A stretch of DNA of 64,000 bases from Colius striatus (lineage: Eukaryota > Chordata > Aves > Coliiformes > Coliidae), in contig NC_084772.1 of the NCBI RefSeq assembly GCF_028858725.1, forward strand, positions 22,793,548 to 22,857,547, read 5' to 3'. Shown here in pieces: positions 1 through 20,400 of the stretch; within the stretch, counting starts at the first letter, position 1, and every line of letters starts with the position of its first letter. The position numbers and the translations under genes were made by a program. The notes below the pieces were generated by a model. It saw only the letters and a program-made list of their open reading frames with translations, was not told where the DNA came from and searched no databases.

Positions 1-8337
<8,337 letters not shown>

Positions 8338-9490
8338 GGCTCTGGCACCATTCTTATTCTCACCCCACCCAATCAAAAGAACTCTGGGAAGAAGGTTGTG
8401 ATCCATGGCAATCCCCCAAACTGCACCAAGGGCATGGGGAACAGATGAGACCTGCTGATGAGGAGGAATTTTCCTGAAGTGATTGCTGACTTTGAAGCAT
8501 ATCTGTTAAGACTAATCTCCTCTCCTCTGCTGATGAGGCTGGCAGCTTGTGGAGGCTACTGTGCACTCCCTCACACAGGCATTCCCAGCCAGAAGCAACA
8601 TTCCCTTCTCTTTCCCCTGCTCCCCACCCTCCCTCCCCCTGCAAAGAAACACAGCCTGGTGGAAAAGAAGTCTGGAATTTCTAGCAGGGAAACTTTCTTC
8701 TCTCTGCAGCAAGTGAACAGCTGACCCTTCTTTCTGCTGTCTTTTTCCCCTGGGGCGGGCAAGGTGTGTTGTCATTCATTACTAGCTAGGTTCCATCAGG
8801 CACTTTCATCTGGGGCTGAGACTGGGGACTTGGGGAATGTTAGGCTGCCCTGCCTCTTTCTTATTGTATCCCAAATGTCTGAAGTGGCAGGAATCTTCTG
8901 ATGGCTTATTCAGTGCATTATTGAACACACTCACCTCTTTAGTTCTGTGATGCATACCAAGAGCAAGTTAGGCCTTGGGAGTCCATCTGCAAACCTGGGA
9001 GAGTGGGGGAAAAGAGATGCTGGTGAGAGTTGCTAAGATTGTTTTGGTGCTGTACTTGGCAATGAAGACCTTACACTTGAATTTTCTTTCTTTACATCAA
9101 AAGCTACAGCCATGCAGTTTCACAGACAGTCTTCTGTAGCTTCCCCAGAAAATGCGGTGATGTATGAGAGCTGTAGAGATTCAAGGAGCAGCTGGTTTTC
9201 TAACACCGATGGTTTCAAAGCCTTTTAACCCTCGTAGTTGCGGTTTGTGGGTAGGAAAGACGTGTTCACTTTGGTAGATCAGTCTTTGAGTGAGGGCTCT
9301 GTTCCTGCTGGGAGACTTATCAGAGACTATGCTGAAAAGTTGCTCTTCGCAGTTATTCCAGACCTTCTCACCAGTTGAATTTCCAGAGCCTGTTGTAGAT
9401 CCCCTGGATTACATTTGAGTTACTTCTGACTGGGATATTTGTGTTGTATCTGTAATATTGGCACTGAAATAAAGACCATGCAGTTTAAAG
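8338..9490 (+). other. AP1G1: AP1G1 proximal 3'UTR
   Basis: Sequence after the AP1G1 stop codon up to the first downstream AATAAA with a following T/G-rich stretch. It contains no convincing coding frame, and the open frames on either strand here have no recognisable product. The cleavage site about 15-25 bases after the signal is inferred. Confidence 0.6.
9468..9473 (+). terminator. AP1G1: AP1G1 proximal poly(A) signal AATAAA
   Basis: Canonical AATAAA 1.13 kb after the stop codon, followed by a T-rich stretch (cttttcccattttgtt) suitable as a downstream element. Another AATAAA lies at 12212-12217, so a longer 3'UTR of about 3.9 kb is possible. Confidence 0.6.
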
Positions 9491-11957
9491 AGACCTTTTC
9501 CCATTTTGTTACTTAATTGGTCCCCACAGTTTGCTCCTGCTCCCCTATCAGAGAAATGTGCTAGTTGAGGTTCAGCCTGAAAGTAACTAAACTGTTTTTT
9601 GAATGAAAGCCGGTCATTTGAGAGTTTGGATCCAAAGATGTGAGGTTCAGTACTCTTCTAAGCTTACCAACATCCATGTTCAGTTATGCTTCCTAGCGTG
9701 AGCTGGTGCTGAGGTAGGACGGTTCTGCTAATTCTCATGGAGGTGATGTACAGGACATAAAGCACAGTGTGACAGAACTATTCAGATGTTCAGCACTCTT
9801 CAGGGAGGAACAGGGGAGGATATATCTTAGATCTTCATCCATTGTGCACTGGCAAGCTGAAGGTACTCCAGCTTCCAATTCAGTGCTTTCTCAAACAAGT
9901 GGGTGGCCCATAAGCTTTATTTCTGTTCTAGGGCTTTCCAGGTAGTAGTCATTCAGTGCTCTGGTGGCAAGCTTAGCTTTTTGCACCTGCAAAAGTGCTA
10001 AGACTAGGCACCAGCCTTTGCCAGAAACACTGTAAGAGTGGTGCACAGTGTGTTTGGAGAAAATCAAAGACCTGTTCTGCCCTTGATTTGGGAGCTGGAA
10101 GAACCTAAAAATTCTTCAGTCTGCTCTGGTTTTAAGTAATTAAGTAATAATTACTGCATTAAGTAATATATACCATAGGACTGTCACTGACTTCAGTGCT
10201 GGTGTGTGTAAAGGAGTAGGTTCAGCTTCTCTTGGAGGATGTTTTTGCTGCCTTTCTGATTCAACAGGTTTAGGCTTTTGGATTAGCAAAGATCCTTATT
10301 ATTCTACTGGAGATGACATCATCATAGAGTTATAAAATCTACAAGAATGATGAATAGTTTTCTTTAAAAAATATCTGGGTTGTGGCAGGGTCACGCCTTG
10401 GCTGTCAGTGGTGAGGCAGATACTGTGCTTCAGCTAGAAGCGTCATGAAGCAGGCAGTCTTGCAGAAAATGGCTGAAGTCCACTTGTAGGTGCTGAGCAT
10501 TTACTTTTGTTGCTTTCACTGCAGTTGTGACTACTCACCACTCTACTAGCTCAAGCTACTCAGTGTCAAAAGCTGAGCATGTTAAATACAGACTCCAGTG
10601 AGCTCTGAGGGTGTTCCTGAGACGAAGCTAATGGAAAGCCTTTGCCTTAGTTCCTAAACTTCCCATAAGTTCTCCCATTCTCCTCACAAAATTGTACTCC
10701 TCACAGTCACTTGTACTGCAAGCTGGCACACCTCAATCTCCATTTATTTTTGCTTTGAAACAGCACTGGTGCAGGAGATGGAATGGAGAGAAAGAGGAAA
10801 TGGTGTCTCACCTGGCAAGTTTGTTGGCAGTGTAGCTGGGAAGGACTTTTCTTGTCCCTCTTGTTGCTCTTGTTTTCTCTCCCCTAGAGCAGCCAAGGTT
10901 TTGTTGTTGGTGTCTATCTGCTAGGCCTGTAGGGTAAATACCTACTGTGTTCTTGGCTCCTTCAGCCACCCTTGCACGGCATTTGCGTTTTGGGAAACAG
11001 GCACTTTGTCATGTATTTCGGAGTCGAGCAGAAGGAGGGTGGCGCATGTACCCAAAACACACTTTGCTTGAAGCCGTCCCTGGCTATGAAATACTCCTTT
11101 CTAGCAGCCAGACATTCCTGTTGTCCTTAGAGCTCTTTCCCTTCCCTGCTAAGAGATGGGGTACTAATGTGATTCCAGAAGGAAGGCCAGGTTTCACATG
11201 TTCCTGTGTCCGCAATACCAGATGCCATTGCTTGCTCCTTGACCCCTCGGTGCATCTCTTACGCTCTGTGCTGCTGTGGTGTTGTCCCACTTGAGATTAT
11301 TCTCATGTCCACATCTGAGGCACTCTGAGGATAGGGTGAGTCATTTTACCACCAGCTGAATACAACAGTTCTTACATCTCTTTCCTGCTTTGGTGTAAGT
11401 GGAACGTAAAGGGAGCAAGATACAGACTTCATGGCTAATCCTACTAGTATCTGCATTGGAGAATTTGGAGCTGGGAGAGATTCAGTGTCCATTTTTTCAA
11501 GTGAATGTATTTTTGAGTCAAAATGTGACGAAGAATAGAGGCCATAATGAGCCTGAAGGGGGGAGGGGACACGGGAAGTTCTTAAGATTTGACTTTGTCC
11601 AGGTTTTGATAGGACAAAATACAGCCTTGAACAACCTTTTGAAGCAATAGCAGTGAGGGGGCTGACACCTAAACAGTACTGTGGATATAAATCAGAAGAT
11701 GCTGAAACAGCTGGGAAAGGTGACTTAGTGCCTTCCCTAAGGCTGGTCTAGCTGCAAGATGAGGCAGCAAAGGTGGCTTTTTTAAGATCTGCTGGTGCGC
11801 TTTCTATGTGTTCATTTTCTACTTGGGGGCTGTGAGGGAAGGAGCTACTGGACTGCTTCCCTCTGAACTTTCACTCTATCCCTGTATATTCCTTTTTCTT
11901 TCTCGATGTTGTAATTTACATTTTACATAGAGACCCATCCCACCTCTTTGACAGTAT

Positions 11958-12024
11958 AGAAAAAACCCAACCAAACCAATAAAAACAAAACACCAACAAA
12001 CTCAACCCAATTTGAAACAAAACC
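11958..12024 (+). repeat. A/C-rich low-complexity stretch (T/G-rich on the minus strand)
   Basis: About 67 bases composed almost only of A and C with AACCAAACC-like and AACAAAAC-like units. The opposite strand reads as degenerate TTTGGTTTGG, a type of low-complexity sequence common in bird genomes. It has no clean period and no coding content. Confidence 0.6.
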
Positions 12025-12211
12025 ATGCCATTTGAGCAGGGAGCCCGGTGGCATTGAACTTCTGCAGTCCTGTTTCTGAGATGTGAAAAACTTCAGTCAA
12101 TGCTGAGTCTTAGGTGAGTGAGGAGCATAACGGATGTAAACATTTACATGGGATGCATTAGATTTCTGCTGTGTGTATTGTCTTTTGGTTGAAACAAATT
12201 ATGAAGTGACT

Positions 12212-12217
12212 AATAAA
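12212..12217 (+). terminator. AP1G1: Candidate distal AP1G1 poly(A) signal
   Basis: AATAAA 3.9 kb after the AP1G1 stop, followed within 40 bases by a TG/T-rich stretch (gtgccttgttgcttttt). Strand and spacing fit a distal AP1G1 end. No transcript evidence is available here. Confidence 0.35.
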
Positions 12218-13539
12218 ATGAGTCAATATTCAATGATTTAAAACTGTGCCTTGTTGCTTTTTGCAAGTACAGTGGGATAGGACTTGGATTCTTAACGATT
12301 GGCCATGGCAGGGTCAGATGATGTGAAATAATACGGGCAGAACTTCAACTTTCCAGGAAATTTTGGGGAGCAAAATCACGTAGACAATTACAAAATGCTT
12401 CCTGTGAAATACCACCCTGAGAGAGAAGTTTTCCGTTACTAGGAGCAATACTTGTCCAGGTGCTAGAAAGGTGAGAACTGAAGCCGAGGAGGTTGTTTTT
12501 CCTGGTGTTTGCAGCCTGCCCTTGGGGTTGGTTATGACTCTTTGCTGATTAAAAAGCCCCCTTTTGTGCTCTATGTGCCTCTGGGACAAGGATGGCTGTA
12601 ATCTCATGGTCTGTTAAGGCAGCATATCTGCCTGTTGTAAGATTCTTCCTTACGTTTTCTAGTGACCGTAACGTCTCGTTAGGTAATCTTTCATGTGTTT
12701 TCTATGGCATAGTTGCACTCCTCTTTGCAGAACACAATCTCCTCTGTATTGCCCTGTGTCCCTTCTTCATGGAAACTCTCCTGAGGCAAACTAGCTTCAG
12801 CACTACAGCTGCAGCTAGACATGCATTGCAATTGTGTCTTTCTGTAGAGAAGACCGAGTGAAAATCTCATTCATTTTTAAAATCTTCTCAGCTTGTGTGT
12901 GTAGTTGGGAAGTGCTAAGCACTGGGAGGCCTTTCCTGTCACTGCCATGGCTTGATGACATGAATTAATACAAACTGTCAGGGAGCACTTTACCATTGCT
13001 GATGAGTTGTCTGGCAGCACAGCTGACAGTAGGAGAGCCCTCCTGCAAATTCAGAAATGGCACCAGCAACTGCCAGCATGTGTGGCAGCAGGCACTCATC
13101 CTAGCCTTTATTCTTGAGGGGGACAAGCTGCTGGGAAGCTGTTCCTTGCTGTTCCTCCTGTGTGTGGGGCCTCAGCTGTAATCTCTCTGCAATCTGTGTG
13201 CCCAGTAGCAGATCCACAGTGCTGCACAGAGCCATCTCCTCAGGCCAGGGTGAAGGCAGGGAATTATTAAACGTGTAGTAACAGTGGCAGTGTTTGGTGT
13301 AGTAATAGTACCAACAGTGAGAGTTTGGAAAGCAGGTCTGGACTTAACCCAGGAAGGTCAGGGATGAGTCGGGCGAGAAAGAAACACGACTGTGACAAGT
13401 CTTTTGGGGTGATTATGGGGAACGCAGGAGGCTCTTTGTTATTTTGGTTTTCAAGCATTAACTGAACTCAAGTAAACGGCACAGCGATGGTAACTGCTGA
13501 GACTGCCTGAGCTGCCAGGAGCAGCCTGGACAGCACCGG

Positions 13540-14400
13540 GAGGAAGGCGATGCTGAGCTCTGCTGCGTAACTGCTGGGAAGCAGCGGCACGCGGCTGCTC
13601 TCCACGCCGCTGGAGAGCAGTTCACAGCTCACACGTCTTACGAACCAGGGGTAACACGGCAGCGCGGGCTCCAGCAGCAGGCTGCTGGGAACGCTCTGCC
13701 GCTAGCGCTGGGGTCTGGCCCGTCTCCAGCGTCGGCCGCAGCCCGCCCTGCCCGCAGGAGCCGCGCGGTCAGGACCCGCCGCAGGTGCGGCCGCGCCGGG
13801 CCCGCGGGCGGCGGAAGCCGGTGCGCTTCCGGGGCGGGGCCGCTGCCGCCCGGGGTCTCGCCGTCCGGCCGGCGATGGGGGAGGCCGGGCCGGGGCCCGC
13901 GCCGGGGCCCAGGGAGACGCGGGAGGCCGAGGAGGACGAGGCGGCGGCGCCGAGCGGCGGCCGGGGGGGGCGAGCCGGGCCCCGCGGCGGCATCCGGGTG
14001 CTGAAGGTGAGTAGGGGACCGGGCCTTGACGGCGCGGGCCGCTCCCCGCAGCTCGGCGGGGCGGCGGCGAGTCGCCCGCGGTTGCTCGGCGCCGGGCGCG
14101 GGCCCCTGTCCCGCCTCGACCTTGGCGGGTCGGCCGGCGTCTTTCTGCGGCCGCGTCCGAGCGCGGCGGCCCAGGCGTCGGTGCGGCCGCGGGGGCTCCC
14201 GCCGGCTCCGCGCGAGCGGTCTGGTGTGGGAGGGGCTCCGGCGGTGGCGGGTGTCCCCGCGCCCGGCGGCCTCCCCGCGCCCGGCCGCGCCTGCGTCCTG
14301 TGGCGAGGGGCAGCCGGCGGGGCCGGGTCGGGGCTGTCAGCTGCGGCCCTCGAGGCAGGCGGGCTTGGAGGCAGCTGCTGACGCTCTGCTTTGGGCTGTC
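13540..14400 (+). promoter_or_regulatory. PHLPP2: CpG island / putative promoter and first exon of PHLPP2
   Basis: The base composition switches sharply to very GC-rich with many CpG dinucleotides and GC-box-like GGGGCGGGG (around 13831). It reverts to average composition just before coding exon 2 at 14407. The first PHLPP2 coding exon (ATG 13875) lies inside it. No TATA box is seen, so initiation is probably dispersed. The transcription start was not located. Confidence 0.75.
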
Positions 14401-17400
14401 TTGCAGAGAAACGTGAAGCGCAACGGGAGCAAGAGCTGCTTGAACAGGAGTCGGTTTGGTTCCCGTGAGAGGAACTGGCTGAAAGAGGACGTCGGACGAG
14501 GCTGTGTGTATGTTTATGGAAGAGATCCTGCAGCTGCTGCTTCTTCAGACTTGCGCTTGGTTCTCTGTACAGTGGACACCCCAGCGTCTGAGATATGTGA
14601 TGGAGAGGAGAGGAAAAACCTCTTTTTGCAACTTCACGGAGACCTGGTCAGGTGAGGGCTGAGAAAGGAGATACGTGTTTTAGAAACATTTGCTTTAGTC
14701 TTATGGGGCTGTTTGCTGTGTGCCTGCAGATATTAGCAGGGCAGATACGGAACAGGGGCAGCAGGCAGCAGTTAGATACAGTCTTGAGTAATGAACATCA
14801 TAAAAATGAAGTGGCAGCGTACCTTTGTCTTTTAGTTAAGCCGTAAGTGTTTTAGCTGGGAAGGTTTGGCTGATGCTCCAAACAGAAACATGTCCTTGTT
14901 TTGTAGGTGGAGGCAACTGTTCGTGCACACTTTTATTATGTTCTATGTTACAGACATTTTAGTATGCAGAAAGCTTAAGCTGATTGAGAGACTGTAAGCC
15001 GTTATTTTGAGTCAGTGAAACACGTGAGGTACTTTCCCAGTTAGGCCACGTAATACTTACGTGTTGGTAATTTTTTGGTAAAGAAGAGCTGCCAGATAAA
15101 TAATGAAAGGTACAGAGAAAAATAGCGTGTTAAGGGTTACATAAGGAAGGTTTAAGGATCAGATTAGATGTTTTATGGCTGTAGTCAATTTAGACTGAAA
15201 ATAGACAGCTTAGGGGTTAATGTGCATGAACTTTATTCAGTGGGTGTGTTACGAGTGCCTCTAGGTTTACAAGCTCCCATTAGGTTTGTTAGGATTTAGA
15301 CTTTGCATTGATTCTTATGCACTTGAGATTCAGTTATAAAGTTACCACTCGAAGGAAAAAAATTGCTGTAGTCTCCTTACTCAAAGGCTAAGCAGTAGAG
15401 ACAACACATCCTGAGCAGGGTTAGTAGCTGGTTTTTTTGTTAGCAAAACCAAAAATTGCAAGTGTCCACGTTTTTAAAAACATAGCACCTGTTTGATCAG
15501 GTAGGAGAGGGAGATCTAGTGGCAAGAGATGCAGAGAATAGGATGTGGTTAAAACTGACTGCTGAAAAAAGTTACTTAGACCCCTCTGTCTTTGTTGCCC
15601 AGCCTAGGTTATCAGAGCCAGGGATAGCTTAGTTAGAAGTACTGTATGAGCAGAGATGGACACTTGTATATAGCCATCCAGACAGCTGAAAATCTCCATT
15701 TGTTGCTTGAAGAACTTATAGGGAAACTGGCTCATTTTGGACCCTAACAGTGAGCAGATTTTCTAGCAGTTAGAAGAAAGAGCCAACCCTTTACTGCTGA
15801 TCATGGAAAACCCTTGGTAGAGCTTGTAGATGTGTTCTGAGAGGAATGCTTTTGGTATTTAAGCTTTTGTAGTGGCTTTTGTGTTTGAATTATTTTCAAT
15901 GTCTATGTCTGTTCTCGTGGTAGGTAGCCATGCCTGTCTTTGATTTGTGGCAGGCTTTGTGCTGGATTAGCAAATTAATCCTGACACCAGTGTGTTGGAA
16001 GTGAGTTGTGAATGTTTGCCTCCCACTTCTGTTGCCTCTTGGTGTGTTGAGCACTCTGTCAAGCTTTGTCATAAATTTCATGAAGAGTTCTTGGATGCAA
16101 TGTGGCTGTTCCTCCTAATTCTCAGAATGTATTTGCCACAGAAGAGATCCCTGAATGACTTCCCACTGTGGGTTTTCCTCAGAAGAGAAACGGGAGGTAC
16201 CAGTATTGCTTCAGTAACATCTACCTTAGTAACAGGAAGCAGGCCTGAATTGTACCTGCTTGCATGTCCACAGGAAGGTGGCAGAACGCTCAAGATACTC
16301 CCATGCCCTGCTGAGATAATTCCTTCCTTGAACAAAGTTTACTGATTACTTTAATTATGTGTTCACAAGTACAAATTGCTCTGTTAAGCATTTGGTTACA
16401 TTTTATCATAGATGTGTTTGTCTCCCAGGTAACTTCTGAATTCTTCACTCTTTTAATATTAGCTTCTGAAAGAAAGTCACTTACTGAGTACAGCAAAAGT
16501 TGTTTGGCACCTGACCCAGAAGATTGGAAGCTGGACAGTAAATGGTAGATTAACAGAAAACTTTTTTGTGTGTTCGCATTAAATATTAGTGGTGTCCTTA
16601 TGATCATTCTGTGTTTCCCTTACAAGTCTGTGCACAGGGGAGTCAGTTTCTGTCAGAACTTTCTTGTCTTCTCCACAGTCGACTTCAAGGATCTTTAGAG
16701 TTTTCCTAGCTGGATACCTTCCTGCAGTGGAGAGGATTAAAGAGAAATAATACTAATGCTTTCTTTGGTCTGGACACCTCTCAGAACAAAATGTGAACTA
16801 CAAAGATTGGAAAACATCATTGTTGTTTGAGTAAGAGCTACAGTTGCAGAGAGAGTTCTGGAACCGTTACTATTTTTTTTGTTGGCTTTTCTGTCTCCTC
16901 CCTCTTTTGTGGCTGACTAGTGGAAGTGTTCAGTACCTGAAACACCAATGTGACACCAATGTGGTGTAAAGAAATCCCATACAGAAACTGTAATTCCAGA
17001 CACTGGTGTTGATTTTTCCTCTCCTGGACTATCTCAGTTTTTGTTAGTGTTAGTTCTTTACAAGAACTTGGGCCAGTGATCTATTCAGTCACATCTCCAG
17101 GATGTCTTCAAAGGCATTCCCTGAATTGCCTCCTTTCCTGGTTTGAAAATGATCTCTAGGTAAGAAGCTGGTTTGTTTGCTGCTTTACTTAGGCAGTTCT
17201 GTGCTGGACCTGTGAGTGTCATTAGCTGAACGTCTTGACTCTGCGCTGTGCCAGCAGCTTGGCTGTGGGCTGGGAGTCAAACACCACATCTGGAGTCCCG
17301 TGTCCAGTTCTGGGCTCGCCAGTTGAAGAGACAGGGAACTGCTGGAGAGAGTCCAGCACAAGACTACCAAGATTATGAGGGGACTGGAACATCTCTGTGA

Positions 17401-20400
17401 GGGGAGAGAATCTTCAGGTAATGGGCACAAGCTGGAACACATGATGTTCCACTTGAACACAAGGAGGAACTTTGCTGTTCAGGTGAGGGACCCCTGGTAC
17501 AGGCTGCCCAGATGATCTTTAAAAATGATCTAAAGAGATCTAAAGATGATCTTTAAAGATACTAAACATAATGTTTCAGGAGAACTTTCTCTTATTGCCA
17601 TTTATTCGAGTTAGCCACTGAATCCTTCCAATGGTGCATTGTAGTTCTAAAACATCTCTTCTTTAAATGTACCATTTGAGTTAATTTGTTGAAGCATGAG
17701 AACCTTACACAAATGAGAGCTAAAGAGAATGGGATGTTTATTTTTTCTGCTCTCATATGCTTTGCTGCTGGCTGCATTTGGAAGAGACGCTTAAGTAGGG
17801 TTCTGTTATATCTTTCAATCATTATATGAAGGGGTTTTTGAATCTTCTGGCGCCTGCTTTTTGTGCAGCATTTCTGGTTTTGTTTCTTCTCCTTGTTTCC
17901 TCCTGATGCTCCTTAAATCATGGAATGGAAGTGATCACCATGGATTGTATGGCTTATGCCTATTGCTTTTACTCTTTGTTTCCCTTCTGCAGTGTAATTC
18001 TTGAAGTGCTACAGTTCTTACAGGCTACTTGACAAGCTGGAAGTGCAAACAGCAAGGGTGCACGCTTGCCAGATCTTTCCATAGGAGCTGAACTACACCT
18101 ATGTCAGTATTCCTTACATTTTAGCTCCAATGAGACTTGTTTAATCTTATTTTCGTTCTCAAACTACTTTCTTTTATGTTTTGACAGGAGGCTGGAGCCC
18201 ACAGAAAAACCCCTTCAGATTGTGTATGACTACTTGACTGGGTTGGGTTTTGATGATCCTGTCAGAATGCAGGAAGAGGCAGCAAACTCTGACCTCAGCT
18301 GTATGATTCGCTTTTACAGTGGTAAGAAATTGTGTGTGCACACACTGTTGCTGTTCCTGTACTTTTCCCTGTGAGGTGGAACTCGGATGAAGGGTGGGAT
18401 GAGAAGCTGAAAAGGCCTTGACTCTGTGTGAACAGGGCTCAGCAATAACTGAAATATCTCTGTGTTATCAACACTGTTTTCAGCACAAATCCAAAACATA
18501 GCTCAATAGTAACTACTAGGAAAAAAAATTACTCTATCCCAGCCAAACCAGCACAATCTCTCAGCCTTCCTTCACAGGACAGGTGTTCCAGCCATTTCTG
18601 TGGTACTCCTCTTGACCTGCTGGAGTGCTGAGAGCAACCTTCGTATTTCTTTCACTCCTTAAAGATATCTCTCTCTTCCCAAGTTCCTTTCTGCCCTTCT
18701 CATGTGATACATTGGGTTTATTTCCTTCCCTGGTGCACAGTAAGCACTTACACCCAGTTGGCATGATGGAACTACAAGTGGATTAATAGAAATGTCATAT
18801 TAAACATCAGTGAGAGGGAAGCCTGCTTCCTGAAGTCTGGCTGTTGAGATGCTTGTAGGAGCCCAAGAGCTTCATGAGAGGACAGGATGTGTTAGATTGG
18901 CTGGGAGAATGGGGGGAAGGCTTCCTCTCAATAGAAGTCACTTGGAGAATGGAGACCAGTGACCTAGGCTGGATGGGGCAAGCTCGGAGACCATGTTACA
19001 GAGTCTTTATCTGCTTTAACAACAGATGAGATGGAAGAAGCCATCTCTGTGGATTTATGAAGGGCAGGTCCTGTTTAACAAACCTGATCTCCTACTGTGA
19101 CAGGGTGACCCGCTTTGTGGATGAAGGAAAGGCTGTGGATGTTGTCTACCTTGTCTTTATTAAGGCATTTGACACTTTCCCACAGCATTCTCTTAGATGG
19201 GCATACACTTTCCCTGGTGAAACACTGTTTATATGGTCGAGTCCAGCAAGTTGTGGTCAATAGAGTTAAATCCAGTTGACGGCTGGTCACAAGTGATGTC
19301 CCGCAGGGGTCACTGCTGGGGTCACTCCTTTTTAACATCTTAATTAATGATCTGGATGAGGGGATGAAGTGCACCCTTAGTAAGTTTGCAGATGACACCA
19401 AGCTGGGTGGAAGTGTTGATCTGCTTCAGGGCAGGGAAGCTTTAAGAGAGATCTAGACAGACTGGATGGCTGGGCCAAGGCCAATGCCATGAGTTTCAAT
19501 AAGGCCAAGTGCCAGGTCCTGCACATTCCACACAACACCCCCCAGCAGGGCTACAGGCTTGGGGAGGAGTGACAGGAAAGCTGCCAGGCAGAGAGGGACC
19601 TGGGAGTGTTGGCTGACAGCAACTGAACCAGCAGTGTGCCCAGGTGGGCAAGAAGGCCACAGGCATCCTGGCCTGGATCAGGAACAGTGTTGGCAGCAGG
19701 AGCAGGGAGGTGGTCATTCCCTTGTACTCAGCTTTGGTGAGGCTGCACCTCCAATACTGTGTCCAGTTTTGGGCCCCGCTCTACAAGGACACTGAGGTGG
19801 TGGAGAGGATCCAGAGGCAGGCTACCAAGCTAGGAAAGGGTTTGGAGCATGTCTTGTATGAGAAACAACTGAGGGATCTGGGACTTTTCAGCCTGGAGAA
19901 AAGAAGGCTCTGAGGAGACCTTTTCTGCTCTCTACAGCTATCTGAAAGGAAGCTGTAGCAAGGCAGGGGTCAGTCTGTTCTCCCAGTAACAAGTAATAGA
20001 ACAAGAGGAAATGGCCTCAAGTTGTGCCAGGGGAGGTTCAGGCTGGACCTGAGGAGGAATTTCTTTCCTGTGAGGGCTGTCAGGCATTGGAATGGGCTGC
20101 CCAGGGAGGCACTGGAGTCACCATCCCTGGAGGGGTTTCAGAAACAATTGGATGTTGTAGTTAGGGAAATAGTCTAGTGATTGATAGAGCTGAGACAAAG
20201 GAGGTAAATGGTCTAGTGGTTGATAGGGCTGGGAGAAAGGCTGGATTCCATGAGCTTAAAGGTCTCTTTCGGCCAAAATGATTCCATGATTCAATGTGAG
20301 GTGTGACAGGCATGAATTGTAGAGGGTGACATGCTTTCTGTGGTGAGGAATTGTCTTGATTTCTTGTGTTGTTGTAGCTGGGCTTATGGATGGTGCTGTT

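Larger units (their letters stand above)
9491..13540 (+). other. Non-coding stretch between AP1G1 and PHLPP2 (may include a distal AP1G1 3'UTR)
   Basis: About 4 kb with no exon-like frame that I recognise. It contains a cluster of TAAGTAAT repeats near 10134-10168, an A/C-rich low-complexity run at 11958-12024, and AATAAA signals at 11978 and 12212. The signal at 12212-12217 is followed by a T/G-rich stretch. If AP1G1 uses it, most of this stretch is 3'UTR, as in mammals where AP1G1 has a multi-kilobase 3'UTR. The final kilobase grades into the PHLPP2 CpG island. Confidence 0.5.

Noticed and set aside
10947-11294. 115-codon open frame in the AP1G1-PHLPP2 interval
   Set aside because: No motif, no splice or initiation support, and it sits in a possible 3'UTR. 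Chance frame.
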